Assembly (NCBI RefSeq): GCF_003992595.1
Contig: NZ_RZNA01000047.1
Span: 300,065 to 364,064 of the forward strand
Source of the DNA: Flagellimonas oceanensis
Lineage (GTDB): Bacteria; Bacteroidota; Bacteroidia; Flavobacteriales; Flavobacteriaceae
Direction: 5' to 3'
DNA: 64,000 bases
Each line of letters opens with the position of its first letter. Position 1 is the first letter of the stretch. The notes under the pieces are model-generated. The model ran no database searches and was not told where the DNA came from. It saw only the letters and a program-made list of their open reading frames with translations. The position numbers and the translations under genes are program-made. Positions 9,076 to 16,758 of the stretch are shown here, piece by piece.

Positions 9076-9948
9076 TTACGATTGTAGAACCGTCTTTAAT
9101 TGATTTCTATATTCCGATGGGTTTTGTCCCGTAAAGGCTTTGAAAGACTTATTAAAGTGTGAAAAGTTGTTGAAACCACTGTCGTAACATACCTGTGTAA
9201 TGCTCATTGGCTGCTCTGCCAAAAGTTTGGAGGCATGTACCAATCTGTACTCGTTGACAAACTGGGTAAAGGTTTTGTTGGTGATTTTCTTGAAGTACCT
9301 ACAAAAAGAGGGAACCGTCATGCTTACCATATCCGCAATTTGCTCTAAGCTAATATCTTCCTTGAAGTTTGTCTTCACATAATTGAAGACAATATTGATA
9401 CGGTCGTTGTCCTTTACTTCGGTCTCCATGGAGAAACCTTCAGCGTTCAACACGTTCATTTCGGTTGAGGTGGCCAAGATGTTCAATATATTAAGGATGG
9501 AGAGCAAGCGTTGGAAATCGGTCTGGTATTCCAAGATCTCCATTTTTTCCCCGACCTTCATTTTGGTCTTTCCAGAAAACGCGATACCACCTTTGGCTAC
9601 CTCGAACAATTTCTGGATGTTTTTCATTTCCGGAATGTTGAAAAAATCACTTCCCAAGAAATCCGCTTTCATCTGAACCAAGGTTTCACTTTTGTTACCA
9701 GTGAGCTTATCGGTAAAACCGCAATGAGGTAAATTGGAACCTATTAATATAAGGTCACCATTCCTATAATAGGACACATGGCTGCCTATTTGCCTTTTCC
9801 CAGACCCACCGTTCACATATACCAACTCCAGTTCGGGATGGTAATGCCATCCATTGTTCTTGTTCTCATTGTTCTCGTTGAACTTTTGGAACGTGAATGA
9901 GTGACCAAAACTGGGAGCTATTGCTTCAAATGCAGGTTTTTGATTCAT
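9076..9948 (-). CDS. AraC family transcriptional regulator with cupin sensor domain
   Basis: 290 residues. The N-terminal half has an AraC-type cupin (WHYHPELELVYV, residues about 34-45, and DLILIGSNLPH). The C-terminal 100 residues carry two helix-turn-helix motifs, with EQIADMVSMTVPSFCRYFKK and the signature CYDSGFNNFSHFNKSFKAFTG. It is a sugar- or metabolite-type regulator; no adjacent transport operon indicates its target. A full consensus promoter precedes it. It converges on the nuclease gene with 5 nt between stops. Confidence 0.92.
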   Translation of the reverse strand: MNQKPAFEAIAPSFGHSFTFQKFNENNENKNNGWHYHPELELVYVNGGSGKRQIGSHVSYYRNGDLILIGSNLPHCGFTDKLTGNKSETLVQMKADFLGSDFFNIPEMKNIQKLFEVAKGGIAFSGKTKMKVGEKMEILEYQTDFQRLLSILNILNILATSTEMNVLNAEGFSMETEVKDNDRINIVFNYVKTNFKEDISLEQIADMVSMTVPSFCRYFKKITNKTFTQFVNEYRLVHASKLLAEQPMSITQVCYDSGFNNFSHFNKSFKAFTGQNPSEYRNQLKTVLQS

Positions 9949-9973
9949 TTAGTGCAATTTTTCTTCTTTATGG

Positions 9974-10001
9974 CAAAGTTACAAATGTGTTTAAAACACA
10001 A
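9974..10001 (-). promoter_or_regulatory. Housekeeping promoter of the AraC-type gene
   Basis: Minus strand: TTG (10001-9999), 17-nt spacer, TAACTTTG (9981-9974), both matching the Bacteroidota -33/-7 consensus, 26 nt upstream of the ATG. Confidence 0.65.
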
Positions 10002-10124
10002 ATATCCACAATGTTACCATAAAGTTATGCTATTTTATCATTAATACTATGTTAAAACATATACCCTGTTAATATAGCACATAAAGTGGAAAAGATGGTG
10101 GTATTCCTGTACGTCATTGCGCCA

Positions 10125-10132
10125 TACATTTG
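10125..10132 (+). promoter_or_regulatory. -7 element of the small secreted protein gene
   Basis: TACATTTG matches TAnnTTTG and lies 28 nt upstream of the ATG at 10161. The ATG at 10161 rather than any upstream start fits this placement. Confidence 0.5.
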
Positions 10133-10160
10133 TACTGTAATCTTAAAAAAACGAAGTGTT

Positions 10161-10538
10161 ATGAAAGTAGTAAAGAACCTAACAGTAGCAGCTGCCCTTT
10201 TGATCAGTGCGATTGGAATGGCAAACACAGAAGCAACCGACTTTGGTAAAAAAACAGTAGCCAAATATGAGGTTGAAAAGAATTTGGTAAAAGTAAACCT
10301 TGATCCAACATTCGTAAAGAAAGGTCAAAAAATCATGATGAACCTTTTGAATGTTTCTAAAGGAAAAGTGCTTTTGAAAGTATACGATAGCGAAGAAAGA
10401 CTTGTTTTTGACGAAGCTATCGACGGCGATATCGTTGTTGAAAAGTCTTTCAACTTTGAAAAAGCTTTTAAAGATGAATATACCATTGTTGTAGTGGACA
10501 AATTTGGAACCTACAAGAAAAAAATGGTAGTAAGATAG
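10161..10538 (+). CDS. Small secreted protein of unknown function
   Basis: 125 residues from the ATG at 10161; the frame is open upstream but the region before it holds a promoter box. A signal peptide (MKVVKNLTVAAALLISA, cleavage near GMANTEA) is followed by a Lys/Val-rich domain of alternating beta strands that resembles an Ig-like or fibronectin-like fold, as in carrier domains of Bacteroidota exported proteins. No sorting signal or catalytic motif is seen. The gene has its own promoter and terminator, and its codon choice suggests good expression. Confidence 0.78.
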   Translation: MKVVKNLTVAAALLISAIGMANTEATDFGKKTVAKYEVEKNLVKVNLDPTFVKKGQKIMMNLLNVSKGKVLLKVYDSEERLVFDEAIDGDIVVEKSFNFEKAFKDEYTIVVVDKFGTYKKKMVVR

Positions 10539-10565
10539 TTTGTTTAGTTAATTTTTATGTGCATT

Positions 10566-10590
10566 GGGGGTCGAGAGGCCCCCTTTTTTT
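10566..10590 (+). terminator. Intrinsic terminator of the small secreted protein gene
   Basis: Stem GGGGGTC / GGCCCCC with GAGA loop, then seven T. The T-run overlaps the stop of the convergent MOSC gene. Confidence 0.85.
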
Positions 10591-11221
10591 ATGCCCATTT
10601 TTTAAGCTTCTCCCTTTTCTCCAATGGCAGTGCTTCATTTTGTATGGCCATTTGCAACACATCCTGGTCTTTGGTTTTGGCAAAAAGCAAGTTATAGTAT
10701 TGTTGAACGGTCAAAGTGGCTGTTGAATCTTCCACCATTTCCATAGTATCACCAATGGCAACTTTTCCAGGTTGTAGCACACGAATATAAGTGCCCGGAA
10801 ATCCGTGATCAATGAATTGTTTCAAGATATCTTGGTTGCCAAACCGAATGCCCAGTTTATAACAGGGTTCCCGAGGTTGGGTAATCTGTACCAAGGCATT
10901 ACCGAGTTTATAGGTACTGCCTATGCTTACTTGTGATTCGTCCAGACCTTCAATGGTAAGATTTTCTCCGAACATGCCCCAATCCCAATCCAAAAGGGGA
11001 TATTTTTCTTTCCAATACGGATAGTTATCTGCCGAGAATAAATAGCAAGCCTTGTACGTACCACCATGGTATTTTCTATCTACAACGGTATCGCCTTGTA
11101 CATCATCTGTATCCAAATATAATGGTTGTTCAACTGGATATTTGTAAATGCCCGTCATGGTTTCCTTGCCGTTCCAAATGATTTTGGTGCGTTTGCCTAG
11201 GTTTGTGGAGATAACTTTCAT
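10589..11221 (-). CDS. MOSC domain-containing protein
   Basis: 210 residues from the ATG at 11221; a longer frame to 11245 would start inside the upstream terminator hairpin and is not used. The MOSC domain is recognisable by DRKYHGGTYKACYLFSADNY, WGMFGENLTIEGL and the conserved Cys in QPREPCYKLGIRFG (YiiM-like arrangement). MOSC proteins bind molybdenum cofactor and carry sulfur from a conserved Cys to a substrate; YiiM acts in N-hydroxylated base detoxification. Which substrate applies here cannot be told from sequence. Confidence 0.88.
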   Translation of the reverse strand: MKVISTNLGKRTKIIWNGKETMTGIYKYPVEQPLYLDTDDVQGDTVVDRKYHGGTYKACYLFSADNYPYWKEKYPLLDWDWGMFGENLTIEGLDESQVSIGSTYKLGNALVQITQPREPCYKLGIRFGNQDILKQFIDHGFPGTYIRVLQPGKVAIGDTMEMVEDSTATLTVQQYYNLLFAKTKDQDVLQMAIQNEALPLEKREKLKKWA

Positions 11222-11231
11222 AATGGCAAGG

Positions 11232-11261
11232 TATAAAAAAACCACCGCTGATGACGGTGGT
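11232..11261 (-). terminator. Intrinsic terminator after the DUF6249 gene
   Basis: Minus strand hairpin ACCACCG / CGGTGGT (11261-11255 and 11247-11241) followed by a T-run. It separates the DUF6249 gene from the MOSC gene. Confidence 0.8.
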
Positions 11262-11286
11262 CTTTCATTTTTAATTCAAGTAGAAA

Positions 11287-11640
11287 TCAATCTTCTTGAT
11301 CTAATTTTTTGGTCATTGTGAAGCCAACAAAAAGTCCTACACCGGCCATCAAGAAGATACTTCCTGGATAAGCAACTTCCTCATCCACACCTAAACTATA
11401 GTGCAATATGGAAGCTACAAAAATGGCTGCCCCAATGCCCATGAGCAACAAGGCCAGGTTTAGGATGATGATTTTCCAGACCGGAGCGGCCTTGTCTCTC
11501 TTGCCCCTGACAAAAATACTGGCATCCGTCCCTTTTTCTATCAAGGCCAAGCGTTCCTTGTTCCGTGTTGAAAAATAAAGGTAGGCAATGGCGAAAATGA
11601 CCCCGAAAATAATTGGTATGATGATTACTTCTGATCCCAT
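11287..11640 (-). CDS. DUF6249-type small membrane protein
   Basis: 117 residues with three hydrophobic segments (about 5-23, 57-80 and 89-107) and a cytosolic charged segment RNKERLALIEKG, typical of the small DUF6249 membrane family that is commonly encoded beside ECF sigma factor genes. It is divergent from the ECF sigma gene at 11775. A promoter-like element matching one upstream of the sigma gene (TGTAAC, 17 nt, CGTC) lies 49 nt upstream of its ATG, which suggests that it belongs to the regulon of that sigma. Function unknown. Confidence 0.8.
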   Translation of the reverse strand: MGSEVIIIPIIFGVIFAIAYLYFSTRNKERLALIEKGTDASIFVRGKRDKAAPVWKIIILNLALLLMGIGAAIFVASILHYSLGVDEEVAYPGSIFLMAGVGLFVGFTMTKKLDQED

Positions 11641-11688
11641 AACTGTTCGTTTTAATGATTATTCGTAATTTATTTGTTCATAAGCTAT

Positions 11689-11715
11689 GACGACGGTTTT
11701 TTGGATGAGGTTACA
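11689..11715 (-). promoter_or_regulatory. Candidate ECF-type promoter of the DUF6249 gene
   Basis: Minus strand TGTAAC (11715-11710), 17-nt spacer, CGTC (11692-11689). The element continues CTCATCCAA after TGTAAC, closely resembling CTGAATCCAA in the divergent element at 11739. Assignment to the sigma at 11775 is inference. Confidence 0.5.
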
Positions 11716-11738
11716 TTTTTTACAAAAATTATTTTTTG

Positions 11739-11765
11739 TGTAACCTGAATCCAACTTTTGGCGTC
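11739..11765 (+). promoter_or_regulatory. Candidate autoregulatory ECF-type promoter of the sigma gene
   Basis: TGTAAC (11739-11744), 17-nt spacer, CGTC (11762-11765). The two-box layout fits ECF promoters. The start codon at 11775 is only 9 nt beyond the -10-like box, so the transcript would be nearly leaderless. Confidence 0.5.
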
Positions 11766-11774
11766 CAATGAACA

Positions 11775-12353
11775 ATGCTGACCAACAAGGATAAACAACT
11801 CATTTCGGAAATGCGCAAGGGCAATACCCGCGCGTTCTCCGATTTGGTGGATAGCTATAAGGATATGGTCTTTACATTATCCGTTAGAATGTTGGGCAAT
11901 AGGGAAGAGGCTGAAGAGGTTTCGCAGGACGTATTTATTAAGGTATTTAAGTCCTTGCAGAATTTTAAAGGTGATTCTAAACTGTCCACATGGGTGTATA
12001 GAATTGCCTATAACACTTGTTTGGACAGAATAAGAAAAATAAAAAAGAAACGAATCCATACCGATTTGGAACACATCGATCAAATCGCCTACGCGGATTT
12101 GGACACGGCATTTCAGAAAATGCTGGAGACCGAACGGAGTGAGTTGATTAATCAATGTCTGTCTAAACTATCGGCAGAAGATGCAGGAGTCCTCACTTTG
12201 TTTTATCTTGAGGAAAAGAATCTGCAAGAAATGGAAAAAGCGACCAGTCTTCCAGTAAATACACTGAAGGTAAGGTTGTACAGGGCCAGAAAACGATTGG
12301 CCAGTATTATGGAAAAGAGCGTGAACAAAGAAATATTGCAAAGCAATGGATGA
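11775..12353 (+). CDS. ECF family RNA polymerase sigma factor
   Basis: 192 residues with region 2 (AFSDLVDSYKDMVFTLSVRM, EAEEVSQDVFIKVFKSL, STWVYRIAYNTCLDRIRK) and region 4 near residues 130-180 (LSAEDAGVLTLFYLEEKN and VNTLKVRLYRARKRL). This is the RpoE-like ECF type that usually pairs with a membrane anti-sigma factor, here the gene overlapping its 3' end by 8 nt. Divergent TGTAAC-N17-CGTC elements upstream suggest autoregulation. Confidence 0.93.
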   Translation: MLTNKDKQLISEMRKGNTRAFSDLVDSYKDMVFTLSVRMLGNREEAEEVSQDVFIKVFKSLQNFKGDSKLSTWVYRIAYNTCLDRIRKIKKKRIHTDLEHIDQIAYADLDTAFQKMLETERSELINQCLSKLSAEDAGVLTLFYLEEKNLQEMEKATSLPVNTLKVRLYRARKRLASIMEKSVNKEILQSNG

Positions 12354-12756
12354 ACAAGAAGATAAAAAACTGGAAGCTTTTGTGGATAAACTCATGGAAG
12401 AAGCTCCGTTGGAGTCCCCTTCTGTGGATTTTACCCAAAATGTGATGCACAAATTCGAAGTTGATACTCCGAAGGAGGTTTTTCAATACAAACCCATCGT
12501 ATCTGGGAAAGTGTTGTCGGCTGTATTTATTGCTTTTATCGCTTTACTTATTATAATGGGTTCCCAACTTGGAGTGGATAACAGTCAAGGATGGTTTAAA
12601 AACGTGAATATGGAAAAGTGGTTCCATGCAGATAGGGGATGGGTACAAAGTTTTACTTTTTCTAAAGTAACGGTATATGCTTTCCTATCCTTTGGATTAC
12701 TGTTTTTTGCCCAAGTCCCTTGGTTAAAAAAGCAAATGCAGAAGACTGTTTTCTAG
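12346..12756 (+). CDS. Putative membrane anti-sigma factor
   Basis: 136 residues. The N-terminal 60 residues are soluble and acidic, followed by two membrane segments (about 65-84 and 108-127). It overlaps the sigma gene by 8 nt, the arrangement of sigma/anti-sigma pairs, and has a cytosolic N-terminal domain that could bind sigma, but no zinc-binding HxxxCxxC anti-sigma motif is present. The call rests mainly on context. Its TAG stop shares the CTAG palindrome with the stop of the convergent DoxX-type gene. Confidence 0.6.
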   Translation: MDEQEDKKLEAFVDKLMEEAPLESPSVDFTQNVMHKFEVDTPKEVFQYKPIVSGKVLSAVFIAFIALLIIMGSQLGVDNSQGWFKNVNMEKWFHADRGWVQSFTFSKVTVYAFLSFGLLFFAQVPWLKKQMQKTVF

Positions 12757-13109
12757 ATATAAGCATAGTAATATGCCCAATACATCAAAAAGAATTGTAG
12801 GGGAATCCGAAGAATCAATATCCATTTGGGAATGCCGGCGGACGCTTTTTCGCCTGATAGCATGTAAAAATGTACCGATAGAAACATGCCCAACATTAGA
12901 ATAATACCGAATGTGCTCAGTTTTCGGGTGGCATCGAAACAAACACCTATCCCCAACAAAATTTCAGCGATGCCGCTTAAGTAGACCAAAAGCCTATGGT
13001 TTGGAAGATATAAGGGCATGATGCGCATATACATCTTCGGCTTGATAAAATGCATCAAACCTGCAAAAATGTACATGCCGGCCATTACATAAAGGTGCCA
13101 AGGAGCCAT
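12753..13109 (-). CDS. DoxX-like family membrane protein
   Basis: 118 residues with four membrane helices (about 5-20, 42-58, 63-82, 95-115). The GMYIFAGLMHFIKPKMYMRIMP start and SGIAEILLGIG segment are typical of the DoxX/DoxD-like four-helix family. Small members are linked to redox or membrane functions, but no substrate can be given. It lies 6 nt after the unknown membrane protein gene upstream and is probably co-transcribed with it. Confidence 0.82.
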   Translation of the reverse strand: MAPWHLYVMAGMYIFAGLMHFIKPKMYMRIMPLYLPNHRLLVYLSGIAEILLGIGVCFDATRKLSTFGIILMLGMFLSVHFYMLSGEKASAGIPKWILILRIPLQFFLMYWAYYYAYI

Positions 13110-13115
13110 AAATCT

Positions 13116-14456
13116 CTAATTTTTAAAATACCAAAACGGTAAGGTAACATCTGTAACGGTCACTACCGCATCTTTTTCCTTTCTTTTGCGACGAAGCCTT
13201 AAAAGATGCTTGCCTTCCTTCAATTGCGATATGTCAAGAAAGGTCTCAAAACCAAGAATGTCGTTTATTCCTGTGGTCAATATGAAATCTTCGTCCACAT
13301 CAAGCGTATCTATTCTAAAGGAATAACTTTCGTTGAAAGTTTTCAGGTAGACTTTGCGGATACTGTCCTTTTGACGTGCACTGGTAATTTGGTCGCTCCA
13401 ATTAGTGGTAATTCTCATACTTGAGGAAAGTCCCCTACGATCATTTTTTGGCCTCAAGGAATCATTGTAGTCAAAAACACGATTTTCCAGATTTTCGGAA
13501 AATGGAACAAAAACCTGTAAATAGGGATCAGTAATGACTTTGGATGGGATTACCATGTTTCCTGGAAAATCATCATCTTCCGTAAGCATGTCCAAATAGT
13601 TTTCCTTATTGGCAAAGGTGCTGGATGAGTTTTGATCCTTTTCCAGATAATTGGAGCTACGATACTCCAAGCTGGTAATCATTAAAATGGCGATATAAAT
13701 AGGTACTAAAAACAGTATGAGTCTTCTCCCAAAACGGTTGTCCAAAAAATTATAGACCAAAGGTCTGTAGAGAAAGGAAAGTGTGAGGAAACTAAAGACC
13801 CAATAGACGGGAAAATAGATCTTGGATATCCATTTTTTCTTTTTGAGCCAGCCTTGTGTCAGAAAATCAAAAAAGGTCAAGAACATGCCCGTGATGATAA
13901 ATATGATGAGTATTGCCCCGAAAACGCTGGCAAAACGCTGCGGCAGATAATCGCTCTCAATGATGAAATGGGCCACGAGCACAATGGACAGGATAATCAT
14001 TGTCAAGGCCAGTACATAGAAAATCAGCAAAAAGGAAATCGCAAAAAGAACGCTGCAATAATTTTCCAAATTGGCAATATACCGATCAAAAGAAATGATT
14101 CGCTTTTTTAAATATGTAGTGAAGCGCTCGGAATACCGGAGTTTTTCAAATTCTATATCCCCAGAAACGTACCTAAGGCCCAAGGAACCAATCCAAAGTC
14201 CTCGAAGGATGACGTGCAGCAATAAATTGAATAATAGAATAGAGCAGGAAATCTGAAGGATCAGATAGACCACAAACCGATAGATCTGCTGTTCGTTCTC
14301 CGCATTGACCGTTTCGATACGAAGCGGTTCGTAGGCGGTAAAGAGTCCAAAAATGGCAAACCCGGAAATAATCAGCTCCAGTTCCCAGCTTTGCTGCTGC
14401 AAGGAGTCCAATAATTTTTTAAAGGAAGGACTGTTGTAATCGTTGTTGGCGCCCAC
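13116..14456 (-). CDS. Multi-pass membrane protein of unknown function
   Basis: 446 residues. About six hydrophobic segments occupy residues 25-285 (for example ELELIISGFAIFGLFTAYE, the stretch after NLENYCSVLFAIS, and LILFLVPIYIAILMI). The remaining C-terminal 160 residues are hydrophilic and beta-rich (ending VTDVTLPFWYFKN) and probably lie outside the membrane. No Walker, kinase or catalytic motif is visible, and I do not recognise the family. It probably forms an operon with the DoxX-like gene. Confidence 0.75.
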   Translation of the reverse strand: MGANNDYNSPSFKKLLDSLQQQSWELELIISGFAIFGLFTAYEPLRIETVNAENEQQIYRFVVYLILQISCSILLFNLLLHVILRGLWIGSLGLRYVSGDIEFEKLRYSERFTTYLKKRIISFDRYIANLENYCSVLFAISFLLIFYVLALTMIILSIVLVAHFIIESDYLPQRFASVFGAILIIFIITGMFLTFFDFLTQGWLKKKKWISKIYFPVYWVFSFLTLSFLYRPLVYNFLDNRFGRRLILFLVPIYIAILMITSLEYRSSNYLEKDQNSSSTFANKENYLDMLTEDDDFPGNMVIPSKVITDPYLQVFVPFSENLENRVFDYNDSLRPKNDRRGLSSSMRITTNWSDQITSARQKDSIRKVYLKTFNESYSFRIDTLDVDEDFILTTGINDILGFETFLDISQLKEGKHLLRLRRKRKEKDAVVTVTDVTLPFWYFKN

Positions 14457-14497
14457 GGTTTGATTGGTTTACCCTTCCAAGATAATCATAAAATACA

Positions 14498-14522
14498 AAA
14501 ACCGCTCGTTTGGAGCGGTTTT
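14498..14522 (-). terminator. Intrinsic terminator of htpG
   Basis: Stem AAACCGCTC / GAGCGGTTT with a 5-nt loop (14499-14507, 14513-14521); the minus strand continues into TTTTGTATTTT, so it terminates htpG transcription. Confidence 0.75.
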
Positions 14523-14548
14523 GCGTGTTGATTATAGAAAATGTAAGC

Positions 14549-16435
14549 TTATTTGATCATATCGTAGCTTCGAGCGATAAAGTTCGTTAGCTCTTCGCCT
14601 TTCAGAAGCCCTTTGGATAGACGTGCCAAATCCAAGGATTGATTGATCAATCGTTCCCGTTTTTTTGCGGTCTTGGTGTTCAGGATTTCGCTGACCAACT
14701 CATGATTGGTGTTAACAATAAGGTTGTACATATCCGGCATATTCCCCATTCCGAACATGCCACCTCCACCGGTTTGCTGCATCTCCTTCATTCTTCGCAT
14801 AAACTCGGGTTCGGTAATAATAAAAGGTGAAGCACTGCTCTCCATGGCCTCCATCTGAATGGTGTATCCTTTGTCCTTGGTCACTTCTTCGATCTCGGTC
14901 TTCAACTTCTCTTTTTCCTCTTCGGACAATTTCGAAATGGCCGTATCCTCTTTTTTGATGAGGTTGTCCACATGGTCGGCATCCACCCGTACAAAGGATA
15001 GGTTCTCTTTAGAGGTTTCCAGTTTTTGCATCAAGTGGGGCACAATTGGGGAATCCAACAAGAGGATTTTATATCCTTTTTTCTTGGCAGCTTCAATGTA
15101 GCTGTGCTGTGCCTCTTTGTCCGAAGCATACAATACCACCAATTTGTCATCCTTGTCGGTTTGATTGTCCTTGATCTTGGCTTCCAGCTCTTCAAAGGTG
15201 TAGAAGTCGCCATCAACGGATGGATAAAGGGCAAACTTGTCCGCTTTGTCAAAGAATTTATCCTCGGACAGCATTCCGTATTCAATAACCACTTTGATGT
15301 CGTTCCATTTCTGTTCAAAATCCTCGCGGTTGTTCTTGAAGAGGGAGGTCAATTTGTCTGCTACCTTTCTTGTGATGTAAGAAGAAATCTTCTTTACAGC
15401 ACCATCAGCCTGGAGATATGACCGTGAAACGTTCAATGGAATATCCGGGGAATCGATCACCCCTTTCAACATCGTCAAGAATTCGGGAACAATACCTTCT
15501 ACGTTGTCCGTTACGAACACTTGGTTTTGGTACAATTGAATTTTATCCTTTTGTATGCTAAGGTCGTTCGTCAACTTTGGGAAATATAAAATACCCGTTA
15601 AATTGAAAGGATAATCCACGTTCAAATGGATGTGGAACAACGGTTCCTCGAACTGCATGGGGTAGAGCTCTCGGTAAAAGCTTTTGTAATCCTCTTCACT
15701 AAGATCTGTGGGCTGTTTGGTCCATGCAGGATCTGGATTGTTGATAATGTCGTCCACCTCTTGGGTCGGTGCTGGGTCATCTTCCTTGGCACCTTCGGGT
15801 TTTGGAAGCGTTTCCGTTTTTGTTCCGAATTTGATCGGAATGGGCATGAACTTGTTGTACTTCACTAAAAGTTCACGGATTCTGGCATCTTCCAAAAATT
15901 CTGTGGAATCCTCTGCAATGTGAAGTATAATTTCGGTGCCTCTTTCGGTTTTGTCGCTCGGTTCAATGGAAAATTCTGGGGATCCATCACAGCTCCAGTG
16001 CACGGCTTGCTCTTCTTTGTGACTTTTTGTAATGATCTCCACTTTTTCCGCCACCATGAAGGCAGAGTAGAAACCAAGCCCAAAATGCCCGATGATGCCG
16101 GCATCCTTACCCGCATCCTTGTATTTGTCCAAAAATTCCTCTGCACCTGAAAAAGCCACTTCGTTGATGTACTTTTTCACTTCCTCCTCGGTCATACCGA
16201 TACCTTGGTCTATAATGTGGATGCGCTTATTGTCCTTATCCACTTTTACCTCGATCATCGGGTTTCCGTATTCGACTTTCGCCTCCCCGATAGAAGCAAG
16301 GTGCTTAAGTTTTAAGGTTGCATCCGTAGCGTTGGAAATAAGTTCCCTCAAGAAAATTTCGTGATCACTGTAAAGAAATTTTTTGATCAAGGGAAAAATG
16401 TTCTCTACTGAAACATTGATTTTACCTGTAGCCAT
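14549..16435 (-). CDS. htpG: Molecular chaperone HtpG (Hsp90)
   Basis: 628 residues, full bacterial Hsp90 length. The N-terminal GHKL ATPase domain shows IFLRELISNATDA (ATP-binding Asn), DQGIGMTEEE and GIIGHFGLGFYS. The middle domain with the catalytic Arg region (LNVSRSYLQ) and the C-terminal dimerisation domain follow. It assists late folding and stress protection in the cytosol. The upstream DNA holds three TGTCA-type half sites at 16487-16508, candidates for heat-shock control. Own terminator downstream. Confidence 0.96.
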   Translation of the reverse strand: MATGKINVSVENIFPLIKKFLYSDHEIFLRELISNATDATLKLKHLASIGEAKVEYGNPMIEVKVDKDNKRIHIIDQGIGMTEEEVKKYINEVAFSGAEEFLDKYKDAGKDAGIIGHFGLGFYSAFMVAEKVEIITKSHKEEQAVHWSCDGSPEFSIEPSDKTERGTEIILHIAEDSTEFLEDARIRELLVKYNKFMPIPIKFGTKTETLPKPEGAKEDDPAPTQEVDDIINNPDPAWTKQPTDLSEEDYKSFYRELYPMQFEEPLFHIHLNVDYPFNLTGILYFPKLTNDLSIQKDKIQLYQNQVFVTDNVEGIVPEFLTMLKGVIDSPDIPLNVSRSYLQADGAVKKISSYITRKVADKLTSLFKNNREDFEQKWNDIKVVIEYGMLSEDKFFDKADKFALYPSVDGDFYTFEELEAKIKDNQTDKDDKLVVLYASDKEAQHSYIEAAKKKGYKILLLDSPIVPHLMQKLETSKENLSFVRVDADHVDNLIKKEDTAISKLSEEEKEKLKTEIEEVTKDKGYTIQMEAMESSASPFIITEPEFMRRMKEMQQTGGGGMFGMGNMPDMYNLIVNTNHELVSEILNTKTAKKRERLINQSLDLARLSKGLLKGEELTNFIARSYDMIK

Positions 16436-16486
16436 CGTTTTGTTTTTTATGCTTTTTACTGCTGATGGTCAAAAAAAATACCATAG

Positions 16487-16508
16487 TGTCAAATCTGACA
16501 AACTGACA
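16487..16508 (-). promoter_or_regulatory. Candidate stress operator/promoter of htpG (TGTCA half sites)
   Basis: On the plus strand TGTCA (16487-16491), TGACA (16496-16500) and TGACA (16504-16508): one inverted pair with a 4-nt gap plus a direct copy 8 bp away. Position is 52-73 nt upstream of the htpG ATG. Function is inference. Confidence 0.4.
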
Positions 16509-16550
16509 TTTGAAAGGCAGTATGAGCGACATACATCAATTTTAACATAA

Positions 16551-16658
16551 TTTTGTTTATTTAATATTGATAAAGGTTAAACAAAATAACTATATTAGCG
16601 GTGTTATAGGATAAAAATTGCTATGAGATAGTACTACTATAACAAGTTTGTTTATTTA
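16551..16658 (+). promoter_or_regulatory. Repeated TTTGTTTA sites, candidate TetR-family operators
   Basis: A 9-bp perfect inverted repeat TTTTGTTTA (16551-16559) / TAAACAAAA (16578-16586), and a 12-bp direct copy TTTGTTTATTTA at 16552-16563 and 16647-16658. They flank the likely promoter of the TetR-type gene. Confidence 0.4.
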
Positions 16659-16671
16659 TTGGTTAGGTTGT

Positions 16672-16703
16672 GAAAATGCACTTTCGCCAGAAAGTGCATT
16701 TTC
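16672..16703. repeat. Perfect 13-bp inverted repeat (hairpin) ahead of the TetR-type gene
   Basis: GAAAATGCACTTT (16672-16684) and AAAGTGCATTTTC (16691-16703) with a 6-nt loop. It is followed by TTTAAAA, not a clean T-run, and lies 56 nt before the ATG at 16759, so it would be in the 5' leader. Confidence 0.7.
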
Positions 16704-16758
16704 TTTAAAAGCTGGATTGCGCAACAAAGCCGTATTAATTCTTCAAAAAAATACCAAA

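Larger units (their letters stand above)
16436..16758. other. Divergent intergenic region between htpG and the TetR-type gene
   Basis: 323 nt with no gene. From left to right it holds TGTCA/TGACA half sites near the htpG promoter (16487-16508), a 9-bp inverted repeat TTTTGTTTA / TAAACAAAA (16551-16559, 16578-16586), a second TTTGTTTATTTA copy at 16647-16658, and a 13-bp hairpin at 16672-16703. The repeats are described as separate features. Confidence 0.8.

Noticed and set aside
11222-11245. Upstream start of the MOSC gene
   Set aside because: Falls inside a terminator hairpin; ATG at 11221 is used.
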